Positions 16,888-25,200 of a DNA stretch of 64,000 nucleotides are shown here, piece after piece (position 1 is the stretch's first letter; every line of letters begins with the position of its first letter). The notes beneath the pieces were generated by a model. That model searched no databases. It saw nothing but the letters and a program-made list of their open reading frames with translations, and was not told the origin of the DNA. The stretch spans positions 248,001-312,000 of the forward strand of contig NZ_CP095376.1 in the NCBI RefSeq assembly GCF_023008405.1, in the 5' to 3' direction. Origin of the DNA: Amycolatopsis sp. FBCC-B4732 (GTDB taxonomy: Bacteria; Actinomycetota; Actinomycetes; Mycobacteriales; Pseudonocardiaceae). A program made the position numbers and the translations under genes.

Positions 16888-17376
16888 TCAGCCGACTTCG
16901 TTCAGCTTCCCGGTGGCGACGTCGAAGACGAACCCGCGCACCGAGTCCTTCTTGGGGACGAACGGGCTGCCCTTGATCCGCGCGATCGACTGGCGGACGT
17001 CCTCGTCGAGGTCGGAGAACGCTTCCGCGGCCCACGCGGGCTTGACGCCGACGTCCTGCTGGATGGACCTTTTGAAGTCGTCGTCGGTGAAGGTGAGCAT
17101 GCCGCAGTCGGTGTGGTGGATGAGGATGATCTCCTCGGTGCCGAGCAGCCGCTGGCTGATGGCGAGCGAGCGGATCTCGTCCTCGGTGACGACGCCGCCG
17201 GCGTTGCGGATCACGTGCGCCTCGCCTTCCTGCAGCCCGAGCACGCCGTAGACGTTGATCCGGGCGTCCATGCAGGCGAGCACGGCGACGTGCTTGGCGG
17301 GCGGCAGCGGCAGCGGCCCGGCGAAGCGCGCGGCGTATTCGGCGTTGTTGGCGAGCAGCTCGTCGGTGACCGACAT
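16888..17376 (-). CDS. Beta-class carbonic anhydrase
   Basis: A 162-aa beta carbonic anhydrase interconverting CO2 and bicarbonate. Zinc ligands Cys35, His88 and Cys91 and the Asp37-Arg39 dyad are present (LACMDARINV; HVIRNAGG; ILIHHTDCGM). It is of the short mycobacterial type. ATG 17376 is chosen because it has an upstream GAAGGGA and starts at the usual N-terminus (MSVTDELLANN). It is transcribed toward the LLM operon with a 111-nt gap and divergently from the Moco oxidoreductase gene. Confidence 0.92.
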   Translation of the reverse strand: MSVTDELLANNAEYAARFAGPLPLPPAKHVAVLACMDARINVYGVLGLQEGEAHVIRNAGGVVTEDEIRSLAISQRLLGTEEIILIHHTDCGMLTFTDDDFKRSIQQDVGVKPAWAAEAFSDLDEDVRQSIARIKGSPFVPKKDSVRGFVFDVATGKLNEVG

Positions 17377-17532
17377 GGTGGTCCCTTCCGCGTGGATGTG
17401 GTGGGCCGAGTGGACGCGTCGCGTGCACCCGTGCGCAACCGTGCCCACCACCTGGACTGTCCACTGTGGATTTCGGTTCCGCTCCGTGGACGTCCTGGCC
17501 GGGCGGTCGCGCCGCCGCCGACAATGCCCCGC

Positions 17533-18786
17533 ATGACGAGCGAAGAAACGGCGTACGACCGGACCCGCCTGGCCCAGTGGCGGGACGGGGAGGCACGCCT
17601 GCCGGGACTGAGCCGGCGAGACCTGCTGCGGCTGACCGCGGCCGGTGGTCTCGCGCTGGCCGCGGGCACGGCCACACCGGGGGCGGCCGCCGCGGAACCG
17701 GGACCGATCGTGAAGCCGCTGCCGCCCGAGCTGTTCGACGTCCACGGCACCAACGCCGAGATGCGCTGGGAGTCGATGCGCGGCCAGGGCTACCTGACGC
17801 CGGTCGACCGGTTCTTCGTCCGCGACCACACCTCCACGCCCCTGCTGGACGCCGCCGCCTGGCGGCTGAAGCTGTTCGGCTCGGGCCTGCGCGGCGCGCC
17901 GACGGCCGGGGCGCCGATCGAGCTGTCGTACCGCGACCTGCGCGCGCTGCCGTCGGAGACGATCACCGCGTTCGTCGAATGCACCGGCAACGGCCGCGCG
18001 TTCTTCACCGGCCAGCAGGGGCAGACGGTCAGCGGGACGGCGTGGAAGCTGGGCGCGGTCGGCGTGGCGCGCTGGCGCGGCGTCCGGCTCGCGACGGTGC
18101 TCGCGCGGGCCGGGCTGACCCGCGACGCCGTCGACGTCCTGCCGGAAGGGCTCGACCACGACTACACCGCGGCGGGGGTGAACCTCGGCAAGGTGCGGCG
18201 GCCGCTGCCGGTGGGCAAGGCACTGCAGGACACCCTGCTGGCCTACGAAATGAACGGCCGGCCGCTGCCGCCCGACCACGGTTTCCCGGTGCGGCTCGTG
18301 GTGCCGTCGTGGGCCGGGATCGCGTCGATCAAGTGGCTCGGCCGGATCGAGGTCTCGGCGACGCCCCTGGTGTCGCCGTGGAACACGCAGTTCTACCGGC
18401 TGCTGGGCCCGGACTACCCGCCCGAGGGCACGCTCGTCACCGAACAGGTGGTGAAGAGCGCGTTCGAGCTCCCGTGGGACGCGACGCTCGCGGCCGGGCA
18501 GCGGCAGGTGCTGCGCGGCCGGTCCTGGTCGGGCCACGGCCGGATCCGGCGGGTCGAGGTGAGCACGGACGGCGTCACGTGGGCGCCCGCGAAGCCGATC
18601 AGCCCGGCACTCGACCGCGGCTGGCTGCAGTGGGAGTTCCCGTGGCGGCCCCGCACGGCCGGGTCGTACACCCTGCGGGCGCGCGCCACCGACGTCACCG
18701 GCACCCGGCAGCCGGACGTCTCGCCGTACAACACGCAGGGGTACCTGTTCGGCGCGGTCGTCCGGCACCCGGTGACGGTGGCCTGA
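17533..18786 (+). CDS. Tat-exported sulfite oxidase-family molybdopterin oxidoreductase
   Basis: A 417-aa protein with a twin-arginine signal (SRRDLLRLTAAGGLALAAG, residues about 27-50). It has the sulfite oxidase core with the cofactor-ligating cysteine in FVECTGNGR, the substrate-site stretch YEMNGRPLPPDHGFPVRLVVP and SIKWLGRIEV, and a C-terminal dimerisation domain of immunoglobulin type (VEVSTDGVTW; YTLRARATDVTG). It would oxidise sulfite or a related compound outside the membrane using Mo-pterin, without its own haem. An ATG at 17524 would add three residues; neither start has a strong ribosome site. It is immediately followed by decayed sequence. Confidence 0.88.
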   Translation: MTSEETAYDRTRLAQWRDGEARLPGLSRRDLLRLTAAGGLALAAGTATPGAAAAEPGPIVKPLPPELFDVHGTNAEMRWESMRGQGYLTPVDRFFVRDHTSTPLLDAAAWRLKLFGSGLRGAPTAGAPIELSYRDLRALPSETITAFVECTGNGRAFFTGQQGQTVSGTAWKLGAVGVARWRGVRLATVLARAGLTRDAVDVLPEGLDHDYTAAGVNLGKVRRPLPVGKALQDTLLAYEMNGRPLPPDHGFPVRLVVPSWAGIASIKWLGRIEVSATPLVSPWNTQFYRLLGPDYPPEGTLVTEQVVKSAFELPWDATLAAGQRQVLRGRSWSGHGRIRRVEVSTDGVTWAPAKPISPALDRGWLQWEFPWRPRTAGSYTLRARATDVTGTRQPDVSPYNTQGYLFGAVVRHPVTVA

Positions 18787-18840
18787 CCAGGGCAGCCCGA
18801 GGTGCTCCCGCAGCGTCGTGCCCTCGTATTCGGTGCGGTG
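18787..18840 (-). pseudogene. C-terminal remnant of an LLM monooxygenase
   Basis: On the minus strand 18 codons read HRTEYEGTTLREHLGLPW, matching the last residues of the intact monooxygenase at 14237-15568 ([16 protein letters not shown]). No upstream part of that gene is present; the match breaks at 18840, where a different remnant begins on the other strand. Confidence 0.55.
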
Positions 18841-18934
18841 GACGATCCGGAACGGGAAGTACGCGGAGGTGCTGAAGCGGTGGCACCTGACGTCGGAGGC
18901 CCTGCTCGCGTCGGAGATCAACCCGCAGGTCCGT
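18841..18934 (+). pseudogene. C-terminal remnant of an ABC solute-binding protein
   Basis: In the plus strand a 29-residue stretch (IRNGKYAEVLKRWHLTSEAL, then INPQV) has the form of the final helix of amino-acid-type periplasmic binding proteins (NGTYAKILKKWGL...). The rest of the gene is missing. With the neighbouring monooxygenase tail it suggests that a transport and oxidation cluster once lay here. Confidence 0.4.
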
Positions 18935-18955
18935 CCATTGTGGATTCTGGTGCGC

Positions 18956-18973
18956 TCAGCAGTGCGTTTCCAT
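18956..18973 (-). other. Five-codon open frame METHC behind a strong ribosome site
   Basis: On the minus strand GGAAGGAGG (18987-18979) is followed after 5 nt by ATG and the codons for Met-Glu-Thr-His-Cys and TGA. A -35-like TTGTCA lies about 90 nt upstream (near 19072-19067). It may be an attenuator-type leader peptide read in response to cysteine, left after its operon was lost, or simply the start of a truncated gene. The rest of 18935-19195 contains no recognisable gene. Confidence 0.25.
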
Positions 18974-19195
18974 CGCGTCCTCCTTCCCCGTCGTGCTTCC
19001 GACGGTAGGAAGGGAAGCGGGAGCGGAAGGCCGCCGTCGCAGTGAAAAACCGGCCGGCAACGACCCTTGACAACGGGGTGCGGCCGAACGGGCCCGGCGC
19101 GTTCAGCGGATGCGGCGGGCCCGTTCGCGGCAATTCTGCAACGCCGCTGGCCCCGCGCGGACTCCCGGGTGTTCGCTGGAGCGGGAGGGCGTGCG

Positions 19196-20728
19196 ATGCG
19201 GAAGGTGAACGCGGGACGGCGGATCAGCTGGCTGCTGCGGACGAACCGGGTGCTCGGCGCCCGGCCACGCTACCGCCGCCTCGCGGCCTTCGCTGCGGAT
19301 TTCGACGCCGATGGCGTGACGCCCTCGGTGTCCGTCAGCACCCTGTCCCGCTGGGAGAACCGCGTCACGACCGTGCCGGGCGCGGCGGTGCGGCGCTACG
19401 AACAGCTGCTCGACCTGCGTCCCGGCCTGCTCGCCGCGGTCAACGACACCGTCGCGCGCTACCTCACGCCGCCGACCCAGGCCGTCCCGCCGTGGGCCCG
19501 GCACCGGCGGCCGAACCCGGGCGCGCCGCTCGACGAGCTGGTCGACCTGGCCGTCACCGACGCCGTCCTCGGCAGCGAGGAATGGGACCGCCTGACCGAG
19601 CTCCTCGCCTGCCGGCCGCAGCTGATCCTGAGCCCCGCGTCGACGTGGGACCGGCTCTCGGAGCGGCTGCTCACCGAGATGTGCATCGCGGACGGCGTTT
19701 CGTGGATGCGCCGGGCCGAGGCGTTCCACCGGCTCATCGTGCACCCGGTCGGCCAGCAGGCGGCGATGACCACGGCCGCCGCCGCGGCGGCCGACACCTC
19801 CGCGCAGAGCCTGATCGGCACCCTCGGCGTCTTCAGCGCGAGCGCCCACCCCGACGCGAGCTCGTCGGTCGTCCGGCACCTCACCGACCCGCTGACCGAC
19901 CGGACGTTCTACGGAGCCCTGCTGACCAGCGTCAAGAAACTGCGGTTCGGGCACTTCGACGACCGCCAGACGGCGGCCCTGCTGCCGATCCTGTGCGCGC
20001 TCGTGGCGGCGGGCGGCGGCGAGCGGACGTCCCTGGCGGCCCGGTTGCTGCAGCTGCTGCCCCGCGAGCTGCAGGCGAAGGTCCCGAGCCGGGTGTGGGC
20101 CGCGGCGACGGCGGCGCTCTGGCCGGCGGCGGCCCCGGTCGCGGAACGGCTGTCCGCCGAGACCCTGGAAGCGATCGAGGAGCCGCCCGCCGACCCGCTG
20201 CTGGCCGTGTTCGTCGACGAAATGCTGCACGACCCGGTGTTCGACGTCCGGCTGTGCACGATGTTCCTGCTCTACGCGACGCCGTACCGCGCGCCCTTGG
20301 CGCACGCGCTGGCCCGCGAACTGGTCACCACCCTCCGGCGGCGCGGCCGCCCCGACTGGGTCCAGCGGCTCCTCGACGCACTGCGCATCCTCGGCGGCGC
20401 GGAGGAACGACGGCTGATCGAAGCGATGGTGCTGTCCGAACACCTCGGACCCGCGGTGCGCGATTCCGCCGCGTACGCACTGGGCCACGTGGGCGGCGCG
20501 AGCCCCGACGACTTCTACCGCCGGGCGTTCGCGTTGCACGCGCGCCACGAGGAGGGCGCGCACTCGACGTCGGTGCTGGACCGGCTGGTGTACTGCATGG
20601 GGATCACCGACCGCCGCGCCCTGCTCGGCGAAGTGGTCACCCGCCCGGAACTCCCAGCCCGCATCCGCACGGCGGCGACGTGGTGGACCGGGCTGCCGGC
20701 CTACATCCGGGAGAGCGCGGCGCTCTAG
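19196..20728 (+). CDS. Large HTH-domain protein of unknown function, 510 aa
   Basis: The first 75 residues form an XRE-like helix-turn-helix (LLRTNRVLGARPRYRRLAAF; VSTLSRWENRVT). The remaining 430 residues are helical and rich in Leu/Ala/Arg with no P-loop, resembling HEAT-type repeats near the C-terminus (EERRLIEAMVLSEHLGPAVR; RDSAAYALGHVGGAS). Proteins of this layout are paralogous in actinomycetes, but no function is established. ATG 19196 follows GGGAGGG by 7 nt. Transcribed alone; the MarR gene begins 54 nt downstream with its own promoter. Confidence 0.72.
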   Translation: MRKVNAGRRISWLLRTNRVLGARPRYRRLAAFAADFDADGVTPSVSVSTLSRWENRVTTVPGAAVRRYEQLLDLRPGLLAAVNDTVARYLTPPTQAVPPWARHRRPNPGAPLDELVDLAVTDAVLGSEEWDRLTELLACRPQLILSPASTWDRLSERLLTEMCIADGVSWMRRAEAFHRLIVHPVGQQAAMTTAAAAAADTSAQSLIGTLGVFSASAHPDASSSVVRHLTDPLTDRTFYGALLTSVKKLRFGHFDDRQTAALLPILCALVAAGGGERTSLAARLLQLLPRELQAKVPSRVWAAATAALWPAAAPVAERLSAETLEAIEEPPADPLLAVFVDEMLHDPVFDVRLCTMFLLYATPYRAPLAHALARELVTTLRRRGRPDWVQRLLDALRILGGAEERRLIEAMVLSEHLGPAVRDSAAYALGHVGGASPDDFYRRAFALHARHEEGAHSTSVLDRLVYCMGITDRRALLGEVVTRPELPARIRTAATWWTGLPAYIRESAAL

Positions 20729-20735
20729 CCCGAGA

Positions 20736-20753
20736 TAGTTTCAACTTTGACTA
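20736..20753. promoter_or_regulatory. MarR-type operator overlapping the -35 of the fumarylacetoacetase operon
   Basis: TAGTTTCAACTTTGACTA is an imperfect 18-bp palindrome with TAGT/ACTA ends. The -35 TTGACT (20747-20752) lies within it and a -10 TAGGCT follows at 20770-20775 (17-nt spacing), about 8 nt before the GTG at 20783, so transcription is nearly leaderless. The position fits autorepression by the MarR protein encoded next. Confidence 0.55.
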
Positions 20754-20782
20754 CCTGTCGTGGCCGCGTTAGGCTGCGCCCC

Positions 20783-21316
20783 GTGCAGGACGTGACCGCC
20801 GCCGAGCTGGACTTCTGGTCCTTCGTGGCGCTGGCCAACCGGCGGCTGGCCGAGGAGTACGGCTTCCGGCACCAGCTCGCCACCGAGGTGCTGCTGACCC
20901 TCAACCGCGCCTCCGACCTGGTCACCTACGACCTCGAAGCCGCCGTGCACCGGCCGCGCGGGCGGTCGTGGTCGGCCTTCCGGCTGCTCTTCGTGGTCTG
21001 GCTGGCCGGCCCGCTGGAGCCGAAGAGCGCCGCCCGGCTGACCGGGATGAGCCGCGCGGCCGTGTCGAACCTCGCCAAGGTGCTGGTCGCGGACGGCCTG
21101 CTCGACCGCACCCCGGACGAGCACGACGGCCGCTCGGTCCGGCTCTCGCTGACCGACGCGGGCCACGACGAGATGGTTTCGGTGTTCCAGGAGCACAACG
21201 AGCGCGAGTTCGGCTGGACGGACGCGCTCACCGAGACCGAGCAGCGCATCCTCGTGATGCTGCTCGGGAAGCTGATCACCAGCCGCGCCGGCTTCGACGC
21301 GCGCAGCCGTAGTTAG
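20783..21316 (+). CDS. MarR-family regulator, probable repressor of tyrosine catabolism
   Basis: A 177-aa winged-helix protein: WSAFRLLFVVWLAGPLEPKSAARL, recognition helix MSRAAVSNLAKVLVADGLL and wing RTPDEHDGRSVRLSLTDAG are typical of MarR. GTG 20783 is the only start that avoids running through the promoter. It heads an operon with the 266-aa protein and fumarylacetoacetase (39-nt gap, then a 4-nt overlap), so it probably senses an aromatic intermediate such as homogentisate or fumarylacetoacetate. The ligand is inferred from context only. Confidence 0.85.
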   Translation: MQDVTAAELDFWSFVALANRRLAEEYGFRHQLATEVLLTLNRASDLVTYDLEAAVHRPRGRSWSAFRLLFVVWLAGPLEPKSAARLTGMSRAAVSNLAKVLVADGLLDRTPDEHDGRSVRLSLTDAGHDEMVSVFQEHNEREFGWTDALTETEQRILVMLLGKLITSRAGFDARSRS

Positions 21317-21354
21317 TAAAGGTGTGAACCAAGTTGGCTGAGGAGGCGCCCACC

Positions 21355-22155
21355 GTGATCCCCGCGCTGTTCACCGGCTTGTGCGACGACGCCGCGGTGT
21401 TCCCGCCCGGCCTGGCGCCGCTGCCGGACGCCGTCGTCGCGCACGACGGGTACTCGACGGCCTGGTACGCCGACCTGGTCGGCCCGCTGGTGGTCGCCGC
21501 CCCGGCGCTCGGCGAGCTGGCCGGCGTGCTCGGCGCCCGCGAGACGCCGTTGCCGCTCGCGGTGACGCTGCCCGGCGGCCCGGCGCAGCTGCCCGGCGTG
21601 CTGGCCGCCGTCCCCGCGCTGCCCGTCGACCTGCAGGCCCTCGAGATCGCGGTGCCGGACGGTATGGGCCCGGCCGAGGTGCTCGACGCGGTGTCCGCCG
21701 CGACCGCGCCGGTGTATGTCGAGATCCCGCGCGACGACCGGCGCGTGCCGCTGCTGCGGGCGCTCGCGGGCACGGGCCACCGGGCGAAGTTCCGGACCGG
21801 CGGCGTCCGCGCCGAGCTCTACCCCGGCGACGCCGAACTGGCGGCGGCGATCCGGGCCGCCGTCGACGCTGGCGTCCCGTTCAAAGCGACGGCCGGCCTG
21901 CACCACGCGCTGCGCAACACGGACCCGGAAACCGGCTTCGAGCAGCACGGCTTCCTCAACCTGCTGCTCGCGTCCGCCGACCCGGACCACGCCGAAGCCC
22001 GCCTCGCCGAGCGTGACGGCCGGGCGGTCGCCGCGCTGGTGCGCGACCTGCCCGCCGGCGTCCGCGCGCGGTTCACGTCGTTCGGCACGTGCAGCATCAC
22101 CGACCCCCTGACCGAACTGGCCGAGCTCGGCCTGCTGCCCCGAGGAGAGGCATGA
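21355..22155 (+). CDS. Conserved protein of unknown function coupled to fumarylacetoacetase
   Basis: A 266-aa soluble protein, not assigned to a known enzyme. Order of visible blocks: ALFTGLCDDAAVFPPG at the N-terminus, a strand-helix alternation with PLPLAVTLPGG and PVYVEIPRDDRRVPLL, FRTGGVRAELYPGDAEL, VPFKATAGLHHALRN, and FTSFGTCSITDPLTEL at the end. The regular alternation and the glycine/aspartate loop ends suggest a TIM-barrel-like fold. GTG 21355 is chosen over TTG 21334 because AGGAGG (21341-21346) lies 8 nt before it. Its stop overlaps the fumarylacetoacetase start as ATGA, so it is made together with that enzyme and may act on the same pathway, for example on a maleyl isomer or side product. 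No catalytic motif is claimed. Confidence 0.8.
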   Translation: MIPALFTGLCDDAAVFPPGLAPLPDAVVAHDGYSTAWYADLVGPLVVAAPALGELAGVLGARETPLPLAVTLPGGPAQLPGVLAAVPALPVDLQALEIAVPDGMGPAEVLDAVSAATAPVYVEIPRDDRRVPLLRALAGTGHRAKFRTGGVRAELYPGDAELAAAIRAAVDAGVPFKATAGLHHALRNTDPETGFEQHGFLNLLLASADPDHAEARLAERDGRAVAALVRDLPAGVRARFTSFGTCSITDPLTELAELGLLPRGEA

Positions 22156-23321
22156 CCACGATCGCGATCCCGGCGGATTCCCCCTTCGGGACCGGCAACC
22201 TCCCGTACGGCGTGTTCTCGCCCGCCGGCGGCACCCCGCGCGTCGGCGTCCGTGTGGGCGACTCCGTGCTCGACCTGGCCCGTGCACTGGGCGACGACGT
22301 GTTCGACGCGCCGACGCTGAACCCGTTCATGGCGCAGGGCCACGACCGCTGGGTGGCGGTCCGCGCGCAGCTGACGTCACTGGTGACCGGCGAGGTCCCG
22401 GACGACGCCGTGCACGCGCTCGCCGACGTCACGATGCACCTGCCGATCGAGGTCGCGGACTACGTCGACTTCTACGCGTCGGAGCACCACGCGTCGAACG
22501 TCGGCCGCCTGTTCCGCCCGGACGCGGAACCGTTGCTGCCCAACTGGAAGCACCTCCCGGTCGGCTACCACGGCCGCGCGGGCACGGTCCTGGTCTCGGG
22601 CACGGACATCGTCCGCCCCAGCGGCCAGCGCAAGGCCGACCCGGCGCCGGTCTTCGGACCCAGCACCCGCCTGGACATCGAGGCGGAACTGGGTTTCGTG
22701 GTGGGCACGGGAACGCCGTTGAACACCCCGATCTCCCCGGACGACTTCCCCCGCCACGTGTTCGGCGCGGTGCTGCTCAACGACTGGTCCGCGCGGGACA
22801 TCCAGGCGTGGGAGTACGTCCCGCTGGGCCCGAACCTCGGCAAGAGCTTCGCGACTTCGATTTCGGCGTGGGTGGTCCCGCTGCTGGCCCTGGAAGCCGC
22901 GCGCGTGCCCTTGCCGGGCCAGGACCCGGAGCCGCTGCCGTACCTGCGGGAGAGCTCGCCGTGGGGCTTGGACGTCGAGCTGGTGGTGGAGTGGAACGGC
23001 GAGGAGGTCAGCCGCCCGCCGTACCGCGAGATGTACTGGTCACCGGCCCAGATGCTGGCCCACCTGACGGTGAACGGCGCGTCGTCCCGCACGGGTGACC
23101 TGTACGGCTCGGGCACGATTTCCGGCCCGGAGAAGCACCAGCGAGGGGCGTTCCTGGAACTGAGCTGGGGCGGCGCGGAACCTTTGACGGTGAAGGGCGA
23201 GCAGCGGTCGTTCCTGCAGGACGGCGACGAAGTGGTGATCACGGCAACGGCCCCGGGAGCGGACGGCACGCGCATCGCGTTCGGCGAGGTGCGCGGCCGC
23301 ATCCTCCCGGCGGGGGAGTGA
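22152..23321 (+). CDS. fahA: Fumarylacetoacetase
   Basis: A 389-aa fumarylacetoacetate hydrolase, last enzyme of tyrosine/homogentisate breakdown, releasing fumarate and acetoacetate. Typical marks: N-terminal SH3-like domain (LPYGVFSPAGGTPRVGVRVG), DYVDFYASEHHASNVGRLFR with metal-binding Asp, YHGRAGTVLVSGTDIVRP, DIEAELGFVVG, NDWSARDIQAWEYVPLGP and MYWSPAQMLAHLTVNG. It is slightly shorter than the 410-420 aa of animal forms, as is usual in actinobacteria. ATG 22152 follows GAGGAGAGG and overlaps the preceding stop. Homogentisate dioxygenase and maleylacetoacetate isomerase are not in the window. Confidence 0.93.
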   Translation: MTTIAIPADSPFGTGNLPYGVFSPAGGTPRVGVRVGDSVLDLARALGDDVFDAPTLNPFMAQGHDRWVAVRAQLTSLVTGEVPDDAVHALADVTMHLPIEVADYVDFYASEHHASNVGRLFRPDAEPLLPNWKHLPVGYHGRAGTVLVSGTDIVRPSGQRKADPAPVFGPSTRLDIEAELGFVVGTGTPLNTPISPDDFPRHVFGAVLLNDWSARDIQAWEYVPLGPNLGKSFATSISAWVVPLLALEAARVPLPGQDPEPLPYLRESSPWGLDVELVVEWNGEEVSRPPYREMYWSPAQMLAHLTVNGASSRTGDLYGSGTISGPEKHQRGAFLELSWGGAEPLTVKGEQRSFLQDGDEVVITATAPGADGTRIAFGEVRGRILPAGE

Positions 23322-23493
23322 GTCAGCGGGCTTCGGCCATCCGGCCCTGGGGCAGCAGCACTCGCCCCGCGCTCCCAGCGGCGCCAGCGGGACCACCATT
23401 ACGGCGACGGCCAACGCGCCGATCCAGCTCACCCCCTCGACGATCGGGCGCCAGGGGCGTCTCCCAGCCAAGTCACCCCCGAATGGGCCCGGC

Positions 23494-24531
23494 TCATTCG
23501 AAGAACTTCAGGCTCCACCCCGTGTCGGTGTTCGCGCCCGGGACGTTCGCCCGCCGGTAGGTCGTCGACCCCCACCAGCAGAACGTTCCCGTGTACCAGT
23601 ACCGGTTCGCCCACGAATACGGCGTCCCCTTGGCGACCGCGTGGTACATCAACGGGAACTTGGGCCCCGCAGGCGGGCTCGTCGCGATATCGCCGTTCAG
23701 CAGGACGAAGCTGTTGTGGCCGGGCCCGTTGACGTACAACGTCGGGTCCCAGCCCGCCATCATCGTGGCCCGGTTCGAGCCGAACAGGCAGCCGTTGGAC
23801 TTGTACCAGTCCCACACGTACGTCGGGTCGCCGCCGGCGCGCAGGCGCAGCTCCGCGATGCAGTACTGGTCGCTCCAGCTCCCGTTGGCCGAATAGACGA
23901 TGTGCAGCTGCCCGTTCGGGTCCTTGATCGCCTCGGGGGCCTCGTTGATGTACGGGTTCCCGACGACCCGCTCCCAGCTCTCCCGCGGCTGCGAGATCAC
24001 GTACCGCGCGCCGGACGGCGTCGTCGGGGTGCTCATGCGGGCGATGTACAGGTTCTGCTCGACGTTCGTGTCGCCGGCCCAGCCCGACCAGACGAACCAC
24101 CGCTGGCCGCCGAAGGTGAACATCGTGCCGTCGATCGCCCACTTGCCGTCGGGGAGCGCGAGCTGCGTTTCCGCCGTGTAGCCGCTGTCGGCGACGGCCG
24201 AGCTGATCACGTACATCCGGTGCGCCGCCCCGGTTCCGGCCGTGAAGTAGACGTAGAACCGGCCGCCGTCGGTGACGATCTCCGGAGCCCACACCTCGCC
24301 GAGGCCGCGGCTGTCCGACCAGATCCGCCGCGCGGGCGCGCTCGCCAGCCCGTCGGTGGACGCGGCCTGCCGCACCACGATCCCGCCCCCGGACGACTGG
24401 ACGGCGACGTAGGTGGACCCGACCCGCAGCACGCTGGGATCGGCCGCGCGCAGAGCGGTCTGCCCGGCCTCCGCGGTCCCGGTGGTCGCGGCGGCGAGGA
24501 GGGCGAAAACGAGAACGAGGCGGCGGAACAC
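23494..24531 (-). CDS. Secreted GH43-family glycoside hydrolase
   Basis: A 345-aa precursor with signal peptide (FRRLVLVFALLAAATTGTAEA) and a five-bladed propeller pattern: the general-base Asp in LRAADPSVLRVGSTYV, EVWAPEIVTDGGRFYVYFTA, DGTMFTFGGQRWFVWSGW and acid NEAPEAIKDPNGQLHIVYS. GH43 enzymes cut arabinan, arabinoxylan or galactan; this fits the pectin-active set. GTG 24531 is chosen (GAGGG 11 nt upstream; a GTG at 24540 is too close to it). The 172 nt between it and fahA contain a minus-strand stretch resembling one membrane helix (WIGALAVAVMVVPLAPLG), perhaps a remnant, not a gene. Confidence 0.82.
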   Translation of the reverse strand: MFRRLVLVFALLAAATTGTAEAGQTALRAADPSVLRVGSTYVAVQSSGGGIVVRQAASTDGLASAPARRIWSDSRGLGEVWAPEIVTDGGRFYVYFTAGTGAAHRMYVISSAVADSGYTAETQLALPDGKWAIDGTMFTFGGQRWFVWSGWAGDTNVEQNLYIARMSTPTTPSGARYVISQPRESWERVVGNPYINEAPEAIKDPNGQLHIVYSANGSWSDQYCIAELRLRAGGDPTYVWDWYKSNGCLFGSNRATMMAGWDPTLYVNGPGHNSFVLLNGDIATSPPAGPKFPLMYHAVAKGTPYSWANRYWYTGTFCWWGSTTYRRANVPGANTDTGWSLKFFE

Positions 24532-24692
24532 GGCGACCACATCCCTCGGTCGATCCAGACGGGGGAACTGAAGGATCACCCGCGACCGGCCGCGTCCGGT
24601 AGAGCTTGCTCGATCAAGGTGGCACCAGATTGGTCTGAACCGGTGAGCTGAGATCATGGTCCCGCCCGCCCCTCGCCCCACGGAGGACCCCG

Positions 24693-25199
24693 ATGACCAC
24701 GCCGGCTCGCGACGCACTGGTGGCCGTGGCCACGCTCCTGGCCCCGGACACCCCCGAGGTCCCCGCCCGGGCGGCGGCCGCCCTCGACGACCCCGCCGCG
24801 TACGTGCGGGAGCACGCCGACCGCCTCGACGACCGCGGCATCGACGAGCCCTTCGACGGCCTCCCGTGGATCGCCCTGGTCGACGCCCTCGCCGACCACG
24901 GCCTGCTCGCCGAGGTCGACTGGAAGGAAGCCGCCGACGAGATCACCGCCCAGCTGCGTGCCCTGCGCTCGGCCCCACCGGCCGATGAGCTGTGGACGTC
25001 TCTGGCGGCGAGCGAACTCCCGACGTACGACTTCCTCGAGACGGCGGGGAACCGGCTGCGCGAGACGGGAACGGCGCTCGCGGTCCTGGACATCGAGTCG
25101 GACTGCTACCCGCTCGTCCTCCTGCCGGCGACCGACGCGGAGACGCTGACGACTTCCGCTACGGCAGCGGGCTTCACGGCGGAGGTGCTGGGCGGATAG
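24693..25199 (+). CDS. Conserved protein of unknown function (DUF6630-like)
   Basis: A 168-aa acidic soluble protein: LLAPDTPEVPARAAAALDD, a central GLPWIALVDALADHGLLAEVDWKEAADEI and C-terminal LAVLDIESDCYPLVLLPATD. The order GLPW-helix-DWK-D...YPL is like the DUF6630 family, but that assignment is from memory of the pattern only. ATG 24693 has GGAGGACCCCG upstream. Its end lies 1 nt from the end of the convergent DUF72 gene. No function is proposed. Confidence 0.68.
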   Translation: MTTPARDALVAVATLLAPDTPEVPARAAAALDDPAAYVREHADRLDDRGIDEPFDGLPWIALVDALADHGLLAEVDWKEAADEITAQLRALRSAPPADELWTSLAASELPTYDFLETAGNRLRETGTALAVLDIESDCYPLVLLPATDAETLTTSATAAGFTAEVLGG

Positions 25200-25200
25200 C

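Noticed and set aside
16888..18921. Long N-terminal extension of the carbonic anhydrase frame to 677 codons
   Set aside because: The extension is antisense to the Moco oxidoreductase gene; the anhydrase starts at ATG 17376 as its family does. Only the extreme 5' part (18787-18840) is of interest as an LLM remnant.
13702..19195. Insertion sequence as cause of the decayed region
   Set aside because: No transposase motif, terminal inverted repeat or target duplication is visible; the scars fit homologous or illegitimate recombination better.
23040..23471. Minus-strand frame with one hydrophobic segment between fahA and GH43
   Set aside because: It runs into antisense of fahA and has only one possible membrane helix; at most a remnant, not called as a gene.
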